From contig DQVR01000063.1 of NCBI GenBank assembly GCA_015661645.1, positions 1 to 8,457 on the forward strand: a stretch of DNA of 8,457 nucleotides. Reading direction: 5' to 3'. The notes beneath the pieces are model-generated. The model made no database searches. It saw nothing but the letters and a program-made list of their open reading frames with translations, and was not told the origin of the DNA. Positions 4,945 through 8,457 of the stretch are shown here, piece by piece. A program made the translations under genes and the position numbers. The DNA comes from Pyrodictium delaneyi. Lineage in GTDB: Archaea > Thermoproteota > Thermoprotei_A > Sulfolobales > Pyrodictiaceae. How positions within the stretch are numbered: the stretch's first letter is position 1; each line of letters starts with the position of its first letter.

Positions 4945-6750
4945 ATGCCCGTAAAGGGCAGGATTATACGGGTAGCAGGCCCACTCGTAGTAGCTGAGGG
5001 CATGCAGGGCGTACAGATGTACGAGATGGTCGAGGTTGGTGAGGAGAGGCTAGTAGGCGAGGTAAACAGGATAGTTGGCGACAAGGCTTACATCCAGGTC
5101 TACGAGACCACGACTGGTCTGAAGCCCGGCGAGCCTGTCTATGGCACTGGCTCGCCTCTGAGCGTCGAGCTAGGCCCCGGCATAATAGGTAAGATATACG
5201 ACGGTATCCAAAGGCCGCTTGATGCTATAAAGGAGAAGACACAGAGCGTATTTATAAGCAGAGGTGTGAAGGTCCCGGCGCTAGACCGCGGCAAGAGGTG
5301 GCACTTCAAGCCCGCGGGCCTACGCGTAGGCGACAAGGTGTCTGGCGGCGACGTACTGGGCGAGGTGCCGGAGACACAGCTGGTCACCCACCGGGTCCTC
5401 GTACCCCCCGGCGTGCATGGCGTGCTACGCTGGATAGCCTCCGAGGGCGAGTACACGATAGAAGACCCGGTAGCCGAGGTAGAGACCGCCGACGGCAAGA
5501 AGATAGAGATAAAGATGTACCACAAGTGGCCCGTCCGTAAGCCCAGGCCTATAGTCGAGAAGTTCGAGCCAGTAGAGCCCCTTATCACAGGCCTCCGCGT
5601 AATAGACACAATGTTTCCCATGGCCAAGGGCGGTACCGGTGCAATACCGGGGCCCTTCGGCAGTGGTAAGACGGTCACTCTGCAGAGCCTCGCCAAGTGG
5701 AGTTCTGCCAAGATAGTCATCTACATCGGCTGCGGCGAGAGAGGCAACGAGATGACCGAGGTACTAGAGTCCTTCCCTAAGCTCAAGGACCCGTGGACCG
5801 GCAGGCCCATGATGGAGCGTACAGTCCTCATAGCTAATACTAGCAACATGCCTGTAGCGGCGCGCGAGGCAAGCATATACACGGGCATAACTATAGCCGA
5901 GTACTACCGCGACATGGGCTACGACACCCTACTCGTAGCGGACTCTACGAGCCGCTGGGCCGAGGCGCTACGCGAGATAGCCGGCCGCCTCGAGGAGATG
6001 CCTGCCGAGGAAGGCTACCCGAGCTACCTAGCTTCCAGGCTAGCCGAGTTCTACAGCCGTGCAGGCCGTGTACGCGTACCAGGCAGGCCAGAGCGCACAG
6101 GCAGCGTAACAGTAGTAGGCGCCGTATCCCCGCCTGGCGGTGACTTCACAGAGCCCGTGACGGCCAACACGAAGCGCTTCATACGTGTATTCTGGGCCCT
6201 TGACGCTAAGCTCGCCTACAGCAGACACTACCCGGCCATCAACTGGCTGCTAAGCTACTCCGCCTACGTCGACACAGTGGCTAAGTGGTGGCACGAGAAC
6301 ATAAGCCCTAAGTGGCGCGAGTACCGCGACATAGCCTACGAGCTGCTCCTCCGCGAGGACGAGCTAAAGGACATAGTGAGGCTAGTAGGCACTGAGGGCC
6401 TCAGCGAGAAGGATAAGCTCATCCTAGAAGTAGCCCGCATAATAAGAGAAGGCTTCCTCCAGCAGAACGCCTTCGACGCCGTAGACGCGTTTGCGACGCC
6501 GCAGAAGCAGTGGAAGCAGCTAGAGACCATAATAGAGTTCTACCACGCAGCGCTAGATGCTATACAGTACGGCGTCACTGTGAAGGAGATACGCGAGAAG
6601 CTAGCAGACAAGATACGCGCGTTCATCCTAGCAAGGTACAACGTGCCCAACGACAGGCTAGAGGAGCTCGACAAGATAAAGCAGGAGCTCCTCAAGGGCC
6701 TCGAGGGGCTCGTAAAGCGGCGCAGTGCAGCACTAGCCCCTGCCGCCTAA
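4945..6750 (+). CDS. atpA: A-type ATP synthase catalytic subunit A
   Basis: This is the nucleotide-binding catalytic subunit; three copies alternate with B in the head and make or hydrolyse ATP. From the ATG at 4945 it has 601 residues, as usual. The N-terminal beta-barrel starts at KGRIIRVAGPLVVAEGM. The A-specific non-homologous insert lies at about 110-200. The P-loop GPFGSGKT is at 236-243 (Lys242, Thr243), the catalytic glutamate is Glu265 in GERGNE, and Walker B LLVAD ends at Asp333, followed by STSRWAEALREI. RLEEMPAEEGYP and the helical C-terminal domain follow. All key residues are present. The P-loop, where inteins interrupt this gene in some archaea, is uninterrupted. I prefer ATG 4945 to the upstream in-frame GTG at 4885 because of the GGAGG and because family members begin at this point. 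It is the only ATPase gene in the window with an ATG start. Confidence 0.97.
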   Translation: MPVKGRIIRVAGPLVVAEGMQGVQMYEMVEVGEERLVGEVNRIVGDKAYIQVYETTTGLKPGEPVYGTGSPLSVELGPGIIGKIYDGIQRPLDAIKEKTQSVFISRGVKVPALDRGKRWHFKPAGLRVGDKVSGGDVLGEVPETQLVTHRVLVPPGVHGVLRWIASEGEYTIEDPVAEVETADGKKIEIKMYHKWPVRKPRPIVEKFEPVEPLITGLRVIDTMFPMAKGGTGAIPGPFGSGKTVTLQSLAKWSSAKIVIYIGCGERGNEMTEVLESFPKLKDPWTGRPMMERTVLIANTSNMPVAAREASIYTGITIAEYYRDMGYDTLLVADSTSRWAEALREIAGRLEEMPAEEGYPSYLASRLAEFYSRAGRVRVPGRPERTGSVTVVGAVSPPGGDFTEPVTANTKRFIRVFWALDAKLAYSRHYPAINWLLSYSAYVDTVAKWWHENISPKWREYRDIAYELLLREDELKDIVRLVGTEGLSEKDKLILEVARIIREGFLQQNAFDAVDAFATPQKQWKQLETIIEFYHAALDAIQYGVTVKEIREKLADKIRAFILARYNVPNDRLEELDKIKQELLKGLEGLVKRRSAALAPAA

Positions 6751-6763
6751 CACTAGCCCCGGG

Positions 6764-6768
6764 TTTTT
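6764..6768 (+). terminator. Weak T5 run after subunit A
   Basis: GCCCCGGG followed by TTTTT lies 14 nt after the stop codon of subunit A. Such a run could cause partial termination in archaea, but it is short and isolated. Confidence 0.25.
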
Positions 6769-6795
6769 GGCACTCACCAGGTCTCTGCGCCCGCC

Positions 6796-6819
6796 CACGG
6801 CTCGAATGCACCAGCCGTG
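6796..6819 (+). promoter_or_regulatory. Perfect 7-bp inverted repeat in the A-B intergenic gap
   Basis: CACGGCT (6796-6802) and AGCCGTG (6813-6819) are exact complements around a 10-nt loop. As RNA this GC-rich hairpin would sit about 40 nt before the subunit B start, in a 110-bp gap far wider than the F-E gap. It could protect or separate transcripts, shape translation of B, or be a protein site. There is no T-run directly after it, so it is not a classical intrinsic terminator. Confidence 0.4.
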
Positions 6820-6860
6820 ACACATAGTTAGGGAACACGTGTACGCGTGGTGGTCTAGGC

Positions 6861-8279
6861 TTGGCGGTGCCCGAGTCCAGGGTCATACGCGAATATGAGA
6901 ATATCCGCGAGATACGCGGCCCCCTGGTAATAGTTGAGGGCATAAGCGACGCGGCCTACGACGAGATAGTAGAAGTAGAGCTCCCTAATGGCGAGAAGCG
7001 CCGTGGCCGTGTACTGGAGACGGCTAGAGGCTACGCCGTAGTCCAGGTGTTCGAGGGCACTACCGGAATAACGGCTGTAGGCACTAAGGTACGCTTCCTC
7101 GCCAGAACCCTCGAGGTAAAAGTATCCGACGAGATGCTAGGCAGAATCTTTAACGGTCTAGGAGACCCGATAGACGGAGGCCCGCCGATAACAAGCGGCG
7201 TATGGCGCGACATCAACGGTGACCCCCTGAACCCGGCTACACGCGCCTATCCCGAGGACTTCATTCAGACTGGTGTGTCTGCTATAGATGGTATGAATAC
7301 TATGGTGCGTGGCCAGAAGCTGCCTATCTTTAGTGGTGCTGGTCTGCCTCATAACAAGCTTGCTGTGCAGATTGCCCGCCAGGCGACTGTGCGTAGTGGC
7401 GAAGAGTTCGCAGTAGTCTTCGCAGCCATAGGCGTGATGCATGACGACGCGCTGTTCTTCAAGAAGTTCTTCGAGGAGACCGGCGCCATCAAGAGAGCAG
7501 CGCTCTTCATAAACCTGGCAGACGAGCCAGCATCGGTGCGTCTAATCACGCCACGTATAGCCCTAACCCTCGCCGAGCATCTAGCCTTCGACCTAGGCAT
7601 GCACGTACTTGTCATACTAACTGACATGACCAACTACGCTGAGGCCCTCCGCGAGATAAGCGCGGCACGCGAAGAGGTGCCGGGCCGCCAGGGCTATCCC
7701 GGCTATATGTATAGTGATCTTGCGAGTATCTATGAGCGTGCTGGCCGTGCGCATGGCCGTAGGGGTAGTATTACTCAGATGCCTATTCTCACTATGCCTA
7801 ACGATGATATTACGCATCCTATTCCCGACTTGACTGGCTATATTACTGAGGGCCAGATTGTGCTTAGCCGTGAGCTGCATAACCGTGGTATCTATCCGCC
7901 GATAAACGTGCTAATGAGCCTCTCGAGGCTGATGAAGGAGGGTATTGGCCCCGGAAAGACACGCGAAGACCACGCCAACGTCTCAGACCAGCTATACGCT
8001 GCCTACAGCCGCGCCGTCGAGCTAAGGAGCCTCGCAGCCATAGTGGGCGAAGAGAGCCTCAGCGACGTAGACCGCAAGTACCTAAGGTTTGCTGAGGCCT
8101 TCGAGCAGCGCTTCATAAGGCAGGGCTTCTACGAGAACCGCAGCATAGAGGAGACCCTCGACATAGCCTGGGAAGTACTATCAATACTACCAGAAACAGA
8201 GCTATACAGGATAAAGGACGAGTTCATACGCAAGTACCATCCCAAGTACCGCAAAAAGGCTTCCGAGGAGAAAAGCTAG
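6861..8279 (+). CDS. atpB: A-type ATP synthase regulatory/non-catalytic subunit B
   Basis: Subunit B alternates with A in the head and supplies residues at the A-B interface. It has 472 residues, the normal length. The N-terminal barrel starts with IREIRGPLVIVEGI, then DEMLGRIFNGLGDPIDGGPPI. The degenerate nucleotide site SGAGLPHNK (158-166) stands where a P-loop would be, as in all B subunits. LTDMTNYAEALREISAAREE (Asp255) and the conserved GYPGYMY follow, and Arg356 in SLSRLM is the likely arginine finger by family position. The TTG start is supported by a modest GGTGG 7 nt upstream (6849-6853); an alternative is GTG at 6867. Protein sequence is fully canonical, yet two internal blocks use a different codon set (see 7263-7397 and 7695-7895). 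The 110-bp gap before it suggests it may have its own expression control. Confidence 0.96.
   Translation: MAVPESRVIREYENIREIRGPLVIVEGISDAAYDEIVEVELPNGEKRRGRVLETARGYAVVQVFEGTTGITAVGTKVRFLARTLEVKVSDEMLGRIFNGLGDPIDGGPPITSGVWRDINGDPLNPATRAYPEDFIQTGVSAIDGMNTMVRGQKLPIFSGAGLPHNKLAVQIARQATVRSGEEFAVVFAAIGVMHDDALFFKKFFEETGAIKRAALFINLADEPASVRLITPRIALTLAEHLAFDLGMHVLVILTDMTNYAEALREISAAREEVPGRQGYPGYMYSDLASIYERAGRAHGRRGSITQMPILTMPNDDITHPIPDLTGYITEGQIVLSRELHNRGIYPPINVLMSLSRLMKEGIGPGKTREDHANVSDQLYAAYSRAVELRSLAAIVGEESLSDVDRKYLRFAEAFEQRFIRQGFYENRSIEETLDIAWEVLSILPETELYRIKDEFIRKYHPKYRKKASEEKS
7263..7397 (+). other. Codon-usage block 1 inside subunit B (T-ending codons)
   Basis: Residues 135-179 (from IQTGVSAIDGMN to RQATVRS) are encoded with 24 of 45 codons ending in T, by my count. 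The first 134 codons of the gene have about 16. Typical changes are ACT, GGT, GCT, CGT and ATT instead of ACC/ACA, GGC, GCC/GCA, CGC/AGG and ATA. The edges are abrupt: ...CCC GAG GAC TTC before, and GGC GAA GAG TTC GCA GTA after. Protein sequence stays canonical. Confidence 0.75.
7695..7895 (+). other. Codon-usage block 2 inside subunit B (T-ending codons)
   Basis: Residues 279-345 (from YPGYMYSDLA to NRGIY) have 38 of 67 codons ending in T, including many ATT, TAT, CGT and CCT codons. The 99 codons between the two blocks (7398-7694) have only about 7. Usage returns to the genome-typical C/A/G-ending pattern at CCG CCG ATA AAC. The block codes for one of the most conserved parts of B. Confidence 0.75.
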
Positions 8280-8312
8280 CCCCGTCATAGGCTAGTCCAC
8301 ACTCCGGGCCTA

Positions 8313-8322
8313 TTCTTTCTCT
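8313..8322 (+). terminator. Weak pyrimidine-rich terminator candidate after subunit B
   Basis: TTCTTTCTCT follows the subunit B stop by about 33 nt. T-rich runs can slow or end archaeal transcription, but this one is interrupted by C, and read-through into D is expected from the gene order. Confidence 0.2.
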
Positions 8323-8354
8323 GTGCCCTACGACATCTCTTTCAATACAGTGTA

Positions 8355-8362
8355 GAGGTGGT
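8355..8362 (+). promoter_or_regulatory. Ribosome binding site of subunit D
   Basis: GAGGTGGT resembles the GGAGGTGAT consensus and ends 10 nt before the TTG at 8373, a slightly long spacing. An in-frame TAG at 8364-8366 rules out any earlier start for D. Confidence 0.55.
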
Positions 8363-8372
8363 GTAGCAGACC

Positions 8373-8457
8373 TTGGTCTCGACATTCGGCGGCGGCTCAA
8401 GAGTACTACCAACCAAGATCAACCTCATACGGCTACGCCGCGAACTACGCAATATGA
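8373..8457 (+). CDS. atpD: A-type ATP synthase subunit D (central stalk), N-terminal part only
   Basis: Subunit D is the long coiled-coil axle that rotates inside the A3B3 head. Only 28 codons are present before the window ends. SRVLPTKINLIRLRRELRN matches the opening of D subunits, where 'PTK-x-x-L-x-x-L-x-x-x-L' begins the first coiled-coil helix. The TTG start is forced by an in-frame stop three codons upstream (8364-8366) and has a GAGGTGGT ahead of it. Position after B agrees with the usual archaeal A-B-D order. Confidence 0.85.
   Translation, partial: MVSTFGGGSRVLPTKINLIRLRRELRNM

Noticed and set aside
5650..5673. Possible intein insertion at the subunit A P-loop
   Set aside because: GPFGSGKT is continuous and flanked by normal family sequence; no intein motifs or extra length.
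7158..7880. Overlapping antisense open frames across subunit B, including those over the T-rich codon blocks
   Set aside because: No start signals or recognisable sequence. I considered whether antisense coding might explain the unusual codons, but the antisense frames do not match the block borders.

Overview
The window carries most of an archaeal A-type (V/A-type) ATP synthase locus. The protein families are archaeal. The DNA is moderately GC-rich, prefers ATA (Ile), CTA (Leu) and AGG/CGC (Arg), uses TTG and GTG starts almost everywhere, and has GGTGAT/GGAGG ribosome binding sites and a TTTAAATA-type TATA box. This points to a hyperthermophilic crenarchaeon (Thermoprotei), and I would guess a Pyrodictiaceae/Desulfurococcales relative such as Hyperthermus or Pyrodictium. 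The genus is inference only.

Layout, left to right. (1) Positions 1-112, plus strand: the tail of a small helical protein, probably the H/G-type peripheral-stalk subunit, overlapping by 3 bases the gene for subunit C (109-1122, plus). (2) Positions 1123-1729: no previously obvious gene, but two small minus-strand ORFs (1325-1543 and 1152-1322) lie 2 nt apart. The second has an excellent ribosome binding site inside the end of the first. Upstream of them lie a candidate TATA region, a tandem 11-bp repeat carrying two ACCGGT palindromes, and an oligo-T terminator for the gene before. (3) Positions 1730-3829, minus: the large membrane subunit I (a-type stator subunit). (4) Positions 3830-3933: a divergent promoter centred on a 12-bp perfectly palindromic TATA box. 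(5) Positions 3934 to the window end, plus: F - E - A - B - D, with D cut off after 28 codons.

Together the genes encode the catalytic head (A3B3), the central rotor stalk (D, F), the rotor-to-membrane adaptor (C), the peripheral stalk (E and probably the partial H/G protein) and the membrane stator (I). The proteolipid ring subunit K (c) is not in the window. The locus is divided into at least three transcription blocks: H/G-C, I with the two small ORFs, and F-E-A-B-D. I and F-E-A-B-D appear to fire from one symmetrical core promoter.

The most unusual observation is in the B gene. Two sharply bounded internal blocks (about 7263-7397 and 7695-7895) use T-ending codons at more than half of positions, while the stretch between them uses them at about 7%. 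This resembles a gene-conversion or recombination mosaic (or an assembly chimera) in a highly conserved gene. I see no CRISPR array, tRNA, rRNA, transposon or intein. Apart from the two small ORFs I see no candidate for a wholly new system.
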